Shown: positions 17,212 through 24,530 of the stretch, piece by piece
Layout: each line of letters begins with the position of its first letter
Position numbering within the stretch: position 1 is the stretch's first letter
Assembly (NCBI RefSeq): GCF_003050925.1
Contig: NZ_QAOV01000020.1
Location: forward strand, 1 to 64,000
Direction: 5' to 3'
DNA from: Pseudomonas sp. GV085
GTDB lineage: Bacteria > Pseudomonadota > Gammaproteobacteria > Pseudomonadales > Pseudomonadaceae
Length of the DNA: 64,000 bases
Notes under the pieces: generated by a model
The model's input: only the letters and a program-made list of their open reading frames with translations
Told to the model about the DNA's origin: nothing
The model's database searches: none
Program-made: the position numbers and the translations under genes

Positions 17212-17238
17212 GACGAGTTAAACGTTGTTAATTCCATG
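17212..17238 (-). promoter_or_regulatory. Copy A of shared promoter-proximal motif
   Basis: On the minus strand this reads CATGGAA followed directly by the core TTAACAACGTTTAACTCGTC, an exact 20-base match to 14952-14971. It points toward the AraC gene (112 bases to ATG 17099) and also lies 115 bases from the divergent hydrolase start. The same orientation relative to the downstream gene at both sites favours a promoter or directional operator. Confidence 0.7.
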
Positions 17239-17353
17239 CCCGAGGCTGTGAACACAGCACATCGTTGCAAGTGCGGGCGACGTCGATGGGCACAAGATGC
17301 GCAATCTGGAGCGGGCCACAACGGACCGTCGGTTGATTTGAAAAGGTGAACAG

Positions 17354-18343
17354 ATGAAACGGACATGGCAGGGAACGCTGGGCGCCATCGGCCTGGTTCT
17401 GATATCCGCCAACGCGCTGGCCCAGGCGCCGGCGCAGGTGGGCACGCAAGTACCCGGTTACTTCCGGCTGGCGCTGGGGGATTACGAGGTGACGGCGCTG
17501 TTCGACGGTTACAACGACCTGTCGCCAAAGCTGTTGCAAGGCATGAGCCAGAGCCAGATCCGCGCGCTGTTGGCCCGTCGTTCGATTGAAACCCCGGGTG
17601 TGCAGACCGCCTTCAACGCCTTTCTGGTCAACACCGGTAAACAGCTTGTCCTGATTGATACCGGGGCAGGGCAATGCATCGGTCCTACCGCCGGCCAGCT
17701 CCCGGCCAACCTGCAAGCGGCCGGCTACAAACCGGAGCAGGTGGACGCCATCCTGATCACTCACCTGCACCTGGATCACGTCTGCGGTCTGGTGGACGGC
17801 CAGCAGCAACCGCTGTTCGCCAACGCCACGGTGTACGCGGCCAAGGCCGAAGCCGACTACTGGCTCGACCCGCAGGCGTTGGCCAAGGCGCCGGAAGCGG
17901 CCAAGGGCTACTTCAAGATCGCCCAGGATTCCACCGCACCTTACGTGGCCGCCGGCCGATTCAAGACCTTCACCCCCGGCCAGTCACCGCTGCCGGGCGT
18001 GGTCGAGGCGCAACTGGAAGAAGGGCACACGCCGGGCAGCACCACGTACCGTTTCACCTCGCAAGGGCAAAGCATCCTGTTCATGGGCGACCTGGTGCAC
18101 AACCTGGCCGTGCAATTCCTGCACCCTGAGGTATCGATCAGTTTCGACGTCGACAGCCAGCGTGCGATCAAAAGCCGCAACCAGGTGTTCAGTGCCGCTG
18201 CCGCCAGCAAGACCTGGGTGACGGCGGCGCACCTGCCATTCCCCGGCATCGGCCACATCACCGCCGAAGGCAAGCATTTCCAGTGGGTGCCGGTGGAATA
18301 CGGACCGTATAAACGAGCGGCGAACGTGCCGTTGATCGAGTAA
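17354..18343 (+). CDS. Secreted metallo-beta-lactamase-fold hydrolase
   Basis: A 329-residue exported enzyme. The signal peptide is residues 1-23 (cleavage after SANALA). The zinc motif THLHLDH is at about 136-142. Further ligands are likely the His of EEGHTPGSTTYRF and the Asp of FMGDLVH; the last His is probably in AAHLPFPG. The layout resembles quorum-quenching lactonases and related periplasmic MBL hydrolases, but the substrate is not readable. AAAAGG lies upstream of ATG 17354. It diverges from the AraC gene, sharing the region that contains motif copy A, and is followed 47 bases later by a LysR gene. Confidence 0.9.
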   Translation: MKRTWQGTLGAIGLVLISANALAQAPAQVGTQVPGYFRLALGDYEVTALFDGYNDLSPKLLQGMSQSQIRALLARRSIETPGVQTAFNAFLVNTGKQLVLIDTGAGQCIGPTAGQLPANLQAAGYKPEQVDAILITHLHLDHVCGLVDGQQQPLFANATVYAAKAEADYWLDPQALAKAPEAAKGYFKIAQDSTAPYVAAGRFKTFTPGQSPLPGVVEAQLEEGHTPGSTTYRFTSQGQSILFMGDLVHNLAVQFLHPEVSISFDVDSQRAIKSRNQVFSAAAASKTWVTAAHLPFPGIGHITAEGKHFQWVPVEYGPYKRAANVPLIE

Positions 18344-18390
18344 AGTCGGCAGTTCTCGCGCCTGGCCGACCACACAAGGAACCCGAGCCT

Positions 18391-19308
18391 ATGAACCGTA
18401 ACGATCTGCGTCGCGTCGACATGAACCTGCTGGTGATTTTCGAAGCCCTGATGTTCGAAAAGAACCTGACCCGCGTCGCCGAAAAACTGTTCATGGGTCA
18501 GCCGGCGGTGAGCGCCGCGTTGGGGCGTTTGCGCGATCTGTTCGACGACCCGTTGCTGTTGCGCAACGGTCGCGGCATGGAACCGACGGCGCGTGCGCTG
18601 GCGATTCTCAAGGAGTTGCAGCCGGCGATGGACACCATTTCCGGCGCGGTCAGCCGGGCCAGGGAGTTCGATCCGGCGACCAGTTGCGATGTGTTCCGCA
18701 TCGGTCTGTCGGACGATGCCGAGTTCGGTTTGTTTCCACCGTTGCTGCGTCAGTTGCAAGAGGAGGCACCGGGCATCGTCGTGGTCGTGCGGCGGGCCAA
18801 TTACCTGTTGATGCCGGCGCTGCTGGCGTCGGGGGAAATCTCGGTGGGCGTGAGTTACACCACGGATCTGCCGGCCAATGCCAAGCGCAAGAAGCTGCGC
18901 GATATCCCCTGCAAAGTGCTGCGCGGCGACACCCGGCCGGGGACGCTGACCCTGGACGAGTACTGCGAGCGGCCCCATGCGATGGTGTCGTTCTCGGGGG
19001 ACTTGAGCGGCAATATCGATCTGGATCTGGCGAAGGTCGGGCGCAGTCGTCGAGTGGTGCTGGGGGTGCCGCAGTTCAGTGGGTTGCGGGCGTTGCTCGC
19101 CGGGACCGAGATGATTGCCACCGTGCCGGATTATGCGGCGTGCGCGTTGGTCGAGGGCTGTGGGTTGCGCGCTGAGGATCCGCCGTTCGAGATTGAGGCG
19201 GCGCAGTTGTCGATGGCCTGGAGTGGGGTGCATGACAATGATCCGGCGGAGCGGTGGTTGCGGTCGCGGATCGGCGAGTTCATGTCTTTGGCTTTGGATG
19301 TTTCTTAG
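18391..19308 (+). CDS. LysR-family regulator (NodD/PcpR-like branch)
   Basis: A 305-residue LysR regulator. The N-terminal MNRNDLRRVDMNLLVIFEAL and LFMGQPAVSAALGRLRDLF are typical of the NodD/NahR/PcpR branch, whose members often respond to aromatic inducers. The helix-turn-helix is at about 25-50 and the effector domain from about 95. AAGGA upstream of ATG 18391 supports the start. It follows the secreted MBL hydrolase on the same strand and may regulate it. Confidence 0.9.
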   Translation: MNRNDLRRVDMNLLVIFEALMFEKNLTRVAEKLFMGQPAVSAALGRLRDLFDDPLLLRNGRGMEPTARALAILKELQPAMDTISGAVSRAREFDPATSCDVFRIGLSDDAEFGLFPPLLRQLQEEAPGIVVVVRRANYLLMPALLASGEISVGVSYTTDLPANAKRKKLRDIPCKVLRGDTRPGTLTLDEYCERPHAMVSFSGDLSGNIDLDLAKVGRSRRVVLGVPQFSGLRALLAGTEMIATVPDYAACALVEGCGLRAEDPPFEIEAAQLSMAWSGVHDNDPAERWLRSRIGEFMSLALDVS

Positions 19309-19380
19309 GTTTTCTTTGACCTTGGCGGCCTCTGGGCCGACCAGGTTCTTGGGTGATTGAGTACATATCCATTCCTGCGG

Positions 19381-19700
19381 TAACGGCGGCTTATGGTTCC
19401 GCTCTTACAGCGTGTCACTTTTGGCAAACGCCCCAAAAGTAACCAAAAGGTCTCGCCCCTTACGTACGGCCCCTCGCTGAGGCTCGGGGTTCCTTCGCTC
19501 CGGTATTCATCCGGGGGCATTGCCCTCCGGTCGGCTTCGCTTCGACCTACATGCAATGAGTTCGACTGCGTCGAACGGCGCTGCGCGCCCATCCCCGGAT
19601 GAACACCTCCACTCAGCCTGCCGAGGGGGCGGGTGGATCAAGATCAAGATCAAGAGCTGCAGGCGAGCTAACGCTCGGCCTGTTGAGTGGTGAGAGGCGT
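19381..19700. repeat. Intergenic repeat element (GGCAAACGCCCCAAAAGT type)
   Basis: A block with multiple internal inverted pairs, such as ACTTTTGGCAAACGCCCCAAAAGT, CCTCGCTGAGGCTCGGGG, and the pair CATCCGGGGG...CCCCGGATG. It also has a short tandem GATCAA run near 19637-19655. I recall closely similar blocks recurring between genes in fluorescent pseudomonads. It lacks a transposase and coding character. The boundaries are approximate and the identification is from memory. Confidence 0.5.
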
Positions 19701-19717
19701 GGGTGTACGCCGATCAA

Positions 19718-19760
19718 CTGTAGGAGCGGGCTTGCCAGCGAAGGCGGCCTGGCAGCCGAC
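19718..19760 (+). repeat. Single REP sequence
   Basis: CTGTAGGAGCGGGCTTGCCAGCGAAGGC is one unpaired REP arm of the GGGCTTGCCAGCG variant, lying 30 bases before a complete REPIN. Confidence 0.75.
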
Positions 19761-19788
19761 CAATCTCTCACAGACATACGCTGATCCA

Positions 19789-19880
19789 CTGTAGGAGCGA
19801 GCCTGCTCGCGATAGCGGTGGATCAGTCAACACCAATGCCGGATGTAATGCCGCCATCGCGAGCAAGCTCGCACACAGGG
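19789..19880 (+). repeat. REPIN (REP doublet)
   Basis: Left arm CTGTAGGAGCGAGCCTGCTCG; the right arm GCGAGCAAGCTCGCACACAG has a CACACAG end in place of TCCTACAG, so it is slightly decayed. The spacer GATCAGTCAACACCAATGCC is nearly identical to that of the REPIN at 20625-20717, 840 bases away. Confidence 0.88.
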
Positions 19881-19889
19881 AATGTGCCG

Positions 19890-20237
19890 CGTTCTGACAG
19901 CCCTGTTCAAAAGCCGTCAGCCTCTATTCCTGAAAGCCACACCGCCTTGCGTCGTTGCCTACAACTACGCCAGAATCCGCCGGCTTGTGAGTCTTGGCCC
20001 TGATCTCTAACGTTCTCCCCGTCGCTGCCCATTCAGCGATCGGGTTTAGCAGCTCGGTAAATTTCAAGGCTCGCCAGTGTCACCTTCAGATCAGTCCGAT
20101 CTGCAATTTGGTGGCTGTGCGTGGGGCACTTCGGTGCGCCGGGTTCCTTGATCCCTGGTCTGCTAACCCGCGTACAGCCGCCACCCAATTCGTTTAGCAG
20201 CGACCTGTGGCGGCTCCATTGATCAAGGAGATTGACC
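19890..20237 (+). ncRNA. Structured 5' leader of the DUF6124 gene (candidate riboregulator)
   Basis: RNA-like features are dense here. There is a UUCG-capped hairpin (GGCAC-UUCG-GUGC at about 20126-20138). The pair CGGGTTTAGCAG (20041-20052) / CTGCTAACCCG (20160-20170) forms a long-range stem. A second copy GTTTAGCAG (20192-20200) competes for CTGCTAAC. AGCCGCCAC (20176-20184) pairs with GTGGCGGCT (20207-20215) just before the ribosome-binding site AAGGAG. I recall similar sequence in front of related genes in other pseudomonads. Function and ligand are unknown. Confidence 0.55.
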
Positions 20238-20597
20238 ATGTTCAAACCAACCCCGAATCCCCCGCAATCCGACGACGTTTCCCCCTACGATTCCCCAGAC
20301 TCCAGAAAGCTCCACGAAGCCGCCGACCGCGCACTGGATCACTACCTCAATCCCCCGAAAGACCCGGCGCCATCGCACAAGCCCAGCACGATGTTTGTCA
20401 TCGCCCCCGACATCAACACCGAAACCCTGTTGGCTCACGCCTGCGAATCCCTGGCTTCGGCCAGCATCATGGCCAGTGACCTTGCGGGGTTTCTGCAAAG
20501 CCCTCATCGCAACGCGCTGCTGGGGATTGCGCAGATCATCATGTTGGGCGAGCTGGCGGTGAACCGGGCGCTGGATAATCTTGACCCGCAAGGCTAG
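20238..20597 (+). CDS. DUF6124-family protein
   Basis: A 119-residue soluble protein. Its opening MFKPTPNPPQSDD, the KLHEAADRALDHYL helix and the second half HACESLASASIMASDLAGFL...NALLGIAQIIMLGELAVNRALD match the small DUF6124 family that is multiplied in Pseudomonas genomes; related DUF3077 proteins share this layout. Function is unknown. ATG 20238 has AAGGAG eight bases upstream. The long structured leader implies post-transcriptional control. A REPIN follows the stop codon by 27 bases. Confidence 0.85.
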   Translation: MFKPTPNPPQSDDVSPYDSPDSRKLHEAADRALDHYLNPPKDPAPSHKPSTMFVIAPDINTETLLAHACESLASASIMASDLAGFLQSPHRNALLGIAQIIMLGELAVNRALDNLDPQG

Positions 20598-20624
20598 CCG
20601 AGTAGCAACAAGCAACGAGTAACC

Positions 20625-20717
20625 TTGTGGGAGCGAGCTTGCTCGCGATAGCGGTGTATCAGTCAACACCAATGCCGGATGTGATGCCGCCATCGCGAGC
20701 AAGCTCGCTCCCACAGG
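20625..20717 (+). repeat. REPIN (REP doublet)
   Basis: TGTGGGAGCGAGCTTGCTCGC left, GCGAGCAAGCTCGCTCCCACA right, perfect arms. Spacer GTATCAGTCAACACCAATGCC is almost the same as at 19789-19880, so one is probably a recent relative of the other. Confidence 0.92.
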
Positions 20718-20855
20718 GTTCTATGTCGTGTGGTCGATCTCGGTCTTCCCGCAAACAGAGCACGTACATTCAATTTTTCCTCCTCCTTCCCCGGCACTAT
20801 CGAATCCAGTCCCGGCACATCGACGCCGGTGGTTTTTCATTTGTATGGGTAGGCC

Positions 20856-21272
20856 ATGGACGCTTCGCGACGCGATGATCGGGCGCAAGACTGGGGGCTG
20901 CTGTTTCTGCGGGGCAGCGGCGGGTTGTTCCTGTTGTGGGTGCACGGCTTGCCCAAGCTGCTGCACTACAGTGCCGAGTTGCAAAACATCGAAGACCCTT
21001 TCCACCTGGGCGCGAACCTGACGCTGATGTTGGCGATTTTTGCCGAGGTCGTGTGCCCGCTGCTGATCGTCGGCGGGTTGCTGGCGCGTCTGGCATGTTT
21101 GCCTATTCTGTTTGTGCTGTGGGTGTCGATGTTGATCGTGCATCCGCAGTGGACCCTCTTCGAAGGCCAGTTCGGCTGGCTGTTGCTGATTGTCTTCACC
21201 AGCATTTTCATCGCCGGGCCGGGACGGCTGGCACTCAATGTCCGTTTCGCCGGAGCCTTGCGTTATGTCTGA
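20856..21272 (+). CDS. DoxX-family membrane protein
   Basis: A 138-residue inner-membrane protein with four hydrophobic helices. LLFLRGSGGLFLLWVHGLPKLLHY near the N terminus is the DoxX-family start, and AEVVCPLLIVGGLLARLACLP forms the middle. DoxX-like proteins couple to quinone or thiol redox enzymes in the membrane; the precise role is unknown. It is the first gene of an operon and overlaps the next by 8 bases. The ribosome-binding site before ATG 20856 is weak (GGGTAGG). Confidence 0.87.
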   Translation: MDASRRDDRAQDWGLLFLRGSGGLFLLWVHGLPKLLHYSAELQNIEDPFHLGANLTLMLAIFAEVVCPLLIVGGLLARLACLPILFVLWVSMLIVHPQWTLFEGQFGWLLLIVFTSIFIAGPGRLALNVRFAGALRYV

Positions 21273-21873
21273 ATCCAATCGCCGTGAGCCGGCAAGTCCC
21301 GGGCCTGATGAGGTGGTGACCCTGATCGTCAAACACCGGGTCAAGGCCGGTTTCGAAGTGCCTTATGAAGCCTGGCTGCGCAACATCGTCAAGGTGGCGG
21401 CACAGAACGTCGGGCACCTGGGCGTGGATGTGGTACGCGGCAAGCACGCCGGCCTCGACACCTACACCTGCGTGTTGCGCTTTTGCTCGACCGAAGCGAT
21501 GCAGAACTGGCTCGATTCACCGCAACGCCAGGCACTGGTCGACGAAGCCGCGCCGATGCTCGCCGATGGCGACCAGACCGAAGTCAATCCGGTCAACGAG
21601 TTCTGGTTCTCGCCCCAGGCCGAAGCCGGTACGCCACCGCCGCGCTGGAAGCAGGCCGTGGTGACGCTGCTGGTAATCCTGCCGCACACCTTGCTGGTGC
21701 CGCTGCTCTGGGGGCCGTTGTTGCAGCTCAACGCCTTGCTCTCCAATTACGTGGTGGCCACGTTCCTGATCACCCTGACCATCGTACTGTCGGTGGTTTA
21801 CATCTTCATGCCCATGGCGACGCGTCTGTTTGCGCCCTGGCTGTCTCCCGCTACTTTGCACGAGGAACCGTGA
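21265..21873 (+). CDS. ABM-domain protein with C-terminal membrane anchor
   Basis: A 202-residue protein. The N-terminal part (about 15-110) is an antibiotic-biosynthesis-monooxygenase (ABM) fold: VTLIVKHRVKAGFEVPYEAWL, then VDVVRGKHAGLDTYTCVLRF. Two hydrophobic helices follow (about 125-190), as in the ABM-TM proteins annotated as antibiotic biosynthesis monooxygenase. It starts inside the DoxX gene and shares one base (TGATG) with the amidohydrolase gene after it, so the three are translationally coupled. A quinone or small-aromatic substrate is plausible but not shown. Confidence 0.87.
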   Translation: MSESNRREPASPGPDEVVTLIVKHRVKAGFEVPYEAWLRNIVKVAAQNVGHLGVDVVRGKHAGLDTYTCVLRFCSTEAMQNWLDSPQRQALVDEAAPMLADGDQTEVNPVNEFWFSPQAEAGTPPPRWKQAVVTLLVILPHTLLVPLLWGPLLQLNALLSNYVVATFLITLTIVLSVVYIFMPMATRLFAPWLSPATLHEEP

Positions 21874-23711
21874 TGAACGCCGATCTGATTCTGTTCAATG
21901 GTCAATTCCACACCGTTGACCGCGAAAAACCGCTCGCCAGCGCCGTGGCGATCAGCGACGGTCGTTTCGTCGTGGTCGGCAGCGATGCCCAGGCCATGGC
22001 CCTGCGTGGTTCGAACACCCAGGTGATCGACCTCAAGGGCCGTTGTGTGATTCCCGGGCTCAACGACTCGCACTTGCACCTGATCCGTGGTGGCTTGAAC
22101 TACAACCTCGAACTGCGCTGGGAGGGTGTGCCGTCCCTGGCCGATGCCTTGCGCATGCTCAAGGATCAGGCTGACCGCACGCCGACGCCGCAGTGGGTGC
22201 GGGTGGTCGGTGGCTGGAACGAATTCCAGTTCGCCGAAAAACGCATGCCGACCCTGGCCGAGCTCAATCAGGCGGCACCAGACACGCCGGTTTTCGTGCT
22301 GCACCTGTACGACCGCGCCTTGCTCAACCGTGCCGCGTTGCGCGTAGCCGGCTACACCCGCGACACGCCGAACCCGCCGGGTGGCGAGATCGTGCGCGAC
22401 GCCAATGGCGAGCCGACCGGCATGCTGGTGGCGCGGCCGAACGCGATGATTCTGTACTCGACCCTGGCCAAGGGGCCGAAACTGCCGCTGGAGTATCAGG
22501 TCAACTCGACCCGCCAGTTCATGCGCGAACTCAATCGCCTGGGCCTGACCAGTGCCATCGATGCCGGCGGCGGTTTCCAGAATTACCCGGACGATTACCA
22601 GGTGATCGAGCAGTTGGCGAAGGATGAGCAACTGACCGTGCGCATCGCCTACAACCTGTTCACCCAGAAGCCCAAGGAAGAGTTGACCGACTTCAAGAAC
22701 TGGACCGGCAGCGTGAAGCTGCACCAGGGCGACGATTTCCTGCGGCACAACGGCGCCGGGGAAATGCTGGTGTTCTCGGCGGCGGACTTCGAAGACTTCC
22801 TCGAACCGCGCCCGGACCTTCCGCAAACCATGGAAGCCGAACTGGAGCCGGTGGTGCGCCACTTGGTCGAGCAACGCTGGCCGTTCCGTTTGCACGCCAC
22901 CTACAACGAATCCATCAGCCGCATGCTCGACGTATTCGAGAAGGTCAACCGCGACATTCCGTTCAACGGCTTGCCGTGGTTTTTCGACCACGCCGAAACC
23001 ATCACCCCGCAGAACATCGAGCGGGTGAGGGCGTTGGGAGGCGGCATTGCGATTCAGGATCGCATGGCGTTCCAGGGTGAATATTTCGTCGAGCGTTACG
23101 GCGCGAAAGCGGCCGAAGCCACGCCACCGATCAAGCGCATGCTGGCCGAGGGCGTACCGGTCGGTGCCGGTACCGACGCCACGCGGGTGTCGAGCTACAA
23201 CCCGTGGACTTCGCTGTACTGGATGGTCAGTGGCCGCACCGTCGGCGGCATGGAGCTGCACGCCGAAGGCCTTTCACGCCTGACGGCGTTGGAACTGTTC
23301 ACCCACGGCAGCGCCTGGTTCTCGTCGGAGCAAGGCAAGAAAGGCCAGATCAAGGTCGGGCAACTGGCCGACGTCGCCGCCCTCAGCGCGGACTTTTTCA
23401 GCGTCGATGAAGAGGCGATCAAGTGGATCGAGTCGGTGCTGACTGTGGTCGGCGGCAAGGTGGTGTACGGCGCCGGTGACTTCGAGAAGCTCGGGCCGGC
23501 CAGCGTGCCGGTGCTGCCGGACTGGTCGCCGGTGGTGAAGGTGCCGGGCCACTGGCGCCCGACGTCGCCGATGCAGGCCCAGGTTCACCATTGCAGCGGG
23601 CCGTGTGCGGTGCATTCCCACAGCCATGAACGGGCGCGCCTGTCGAACGCGCCGGTCAGCGATTTCGCCGGTTTCTGGGGCGCCTTTGGCTGCTCGTGTT
23701 TTGCCTTCTGA
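21873..23711 (+). CDS. Amidohydrolase-family protein (YtcJ-like)
   Basis: A 612-residue metal-dependent hydrolase. MNADLILFNGQFHTVDREKP opens the composite beta domain. The first metal pair is in VIPGLNDSHLHLIRGG (about 64-79). Further ligands are likely the His in RLHATYNES and WFFDHAETI and the Asp in VGAGTDATRVSSYNPW. The protein is longer than many YtcJ members (about 540) because of a C-terminal tail that includes HHCSGPCAVHSHSHERARL, a Cys/His-rich stretch that could bind metal. It is the third gene of the DoxX/ABM operon, followed after 69 bases by YcaC. Confidence 0.88.
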   Translation: MNADLILFNGQFHTVDREKPLASAVAISDGRFVVVGSDAQAMALRGSNTQVIDLKGRCVIPGLNDSHLHLIRGGLNYNLELRWEGVPSLADALRMLKDQADRTPTPQWVRVVGGWNEFQFAEKRMPTLAELNQAAPDTPVFVLHLYDRALLNRAALRVAGYTRDTPNPPGGEIVRDANGEPTGMLVARPNAMILYSTLAKGPKLPLEYQVNSTRQFMRELNRLGLTSAIDAGGGFQNYPDDYQVIEQLAKDEQLTVRIAYNLFTQKPKEELTDFKNWTGSVKLHQGDDFLRHNGAGEMLVFSAADFEDFLEPRPDLPQTMEAELEPVVRHLVEQRWPFRLHATYNESISRMLDVFEKVNRDIPFNGLPWFFDHAETITPQNIERVRALGGGIAIQDRMAFQGEYFVERYGAKAAEATPPIKRMLAEGVPVGAGTDATRVSSYNPWTSLYWMVSGRTVGGMELHAEGLSRLTALELFTHGSAWFSSEQGKKGQIKVGQLADVAALSADFFSVDEEAIKWIESVLTVVGGKVVYGAGDFEKLGPASVPVLPDWSPVVKVPGHWRPTSPMQAQVHHCSGPCAVHSHSHERARLSNAPVSDFAGFWGAFGCSCFAF

Positions 23712-23780
23712 CCCATTTAAAAAAGCGCCGGCCCAACAGGTCGGCGTTGACTGCGACAACCATCCACCAAGGAGTTTCCA

Positions 23781-24407
23781 ATGAGCAACGTTCCGTACAA
23801 ACGCCTGAACAAAGACGATGCCGTGGTATTGCTGGTCGACCACCAGACCGGTCTGATCTCGCTGGTACAGGATTTCTCGCCCAACGAGTTCAAGAACAAC
23901 GTGCTGGCCCTGGGTGACATCGCCAAGTTCTTCAAATTACCGACCATCCTCACCACCAGTTTCGACAGCGGTCCGAACGGTCCGATCGTGCCGGAGCTCA
24001 AGGCGCAGTTCCCGGACGCGCCGTTCATTGCACGCCCGGGCCAGATCAACGCCTGGGACAACGAAGACTTCGTCAAGGCGATCAAGGCCACCGGTCGCAA
24101 GCAACTGATCATCGCCGGTGTGGTGACCGACGTATGCGTGGCGTTCCCGACCCTGTCGGCCATTGCCGAAGGCTTTGAGGTGTTTGTGGTGACCGACGCT
24201 TCCGGCACCTTCAACACCACCGTGCAACAAGCGGCCTGGGCACGCATGTCGGCCGCCGGTGCGCACCTGCTGAACTGGTTCTCCGTGGCCTGCGAGCTGC
24301 AAGGCGACTGGCGCAACGACATGGAAGGCCTGGCCAACCTGCTGTCTGAACGCCTGCCGAACTATCGCAACCTGATCAACAGCTACACCAAATTTACCGC
24401 CAAATAA
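23781..24407 (+). CDS. ycaC: YcaC-type isochorismatase-like hydrolase
   Basis: A 208-residue cysteine hydrolase. The catalytic triad positions are Asp in LLVDHQTGL (about 20), a Lys in the central region, and Cys in AGVVTDVCVAFPTL (about 118). Overall sequence and length agree with YcaC of E. coli and P. aeruginosa, an octameric hydrolase of unknown natural substrate. AAGGAG precedes ATG 23781. It lies last in the DoxX / ABM / amidohydrolase cluster, so it may process a product of the amidohydrolase. Confidence 0.92.
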   Translation: MSNVPYKRLNKDDAVVLLVDHQTGLISLVQDFSPNEFKNNVLALGDIAKFFKLPTILTTSFDSGPNGPIVPELKAQFPDAPFIARPGQINAWDNEDFVKAIKATGRKQLIIAGVVTDVCVAFPTLSAIAEGFEVFVVTDASGTFNTTVQQAAWARMSAAGAHLLNWFSVACELQGDWRNDMEGLANLLSERLPNYRNLINSYTKFTAK

Positions 24408-24417
24408 GACCAGTCAG

Positions 24418-24484
24418 TCGCTCCCACAAGGGATCCAGGCTGTTCACAGTATTTGTGAATGACACAGATCCGGTGTGGGAGCGA
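24418..24484 (+). repeat. Partial REP-derived inverted repeat
   Basis: TCGCTCCCACAAGGGATCC at the left and GGTGTGGGAGCGA at the right form an inverted pair around a 30-base spacer. Only REP tips are kept, in tail-to-tail order, so this is an incomplete or decayed REP pair between convergent ycaC and alkylsulfatase genes. Confidence 0.7.
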
Positions 24485-24530
24485 CGGTGCTGCTCGAGAT
24501 GGAGGCGATGCGGTTTGCCGCGTCACCGGT

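Larger units (their letters stand above)
19309..20237. other. Long non-coding stretch: repeat element, REP units, RNA leader
   Basis: More than 900 bases without a credible protein gene. It holds, in order, a GC-rich intergenic repeat element (19381-19700), a single REP (19718-19760), a REPIN (19789-19880), and a structured leader of the DUF6124 gene (about 19890-20237). Short open frames inside it read through repeats and are not supported. Confidence 0.7.

Noticed and set aside
17100..17237. Longer AraC start at ATG 17237
   Set aside because: The extension would translate the motif shared with 14943-14971, where the same sequence is non-coding, and it has no ribosome-binding site. It is kept only as an alternative.
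20856..21272. DoxX gene as the bufferin-type partner of the MNIO pair
   Set aside because: It lies 35 kb from the MNIO genes and is embedded in a different operon (ABM, amidohydrolase, YcaC).
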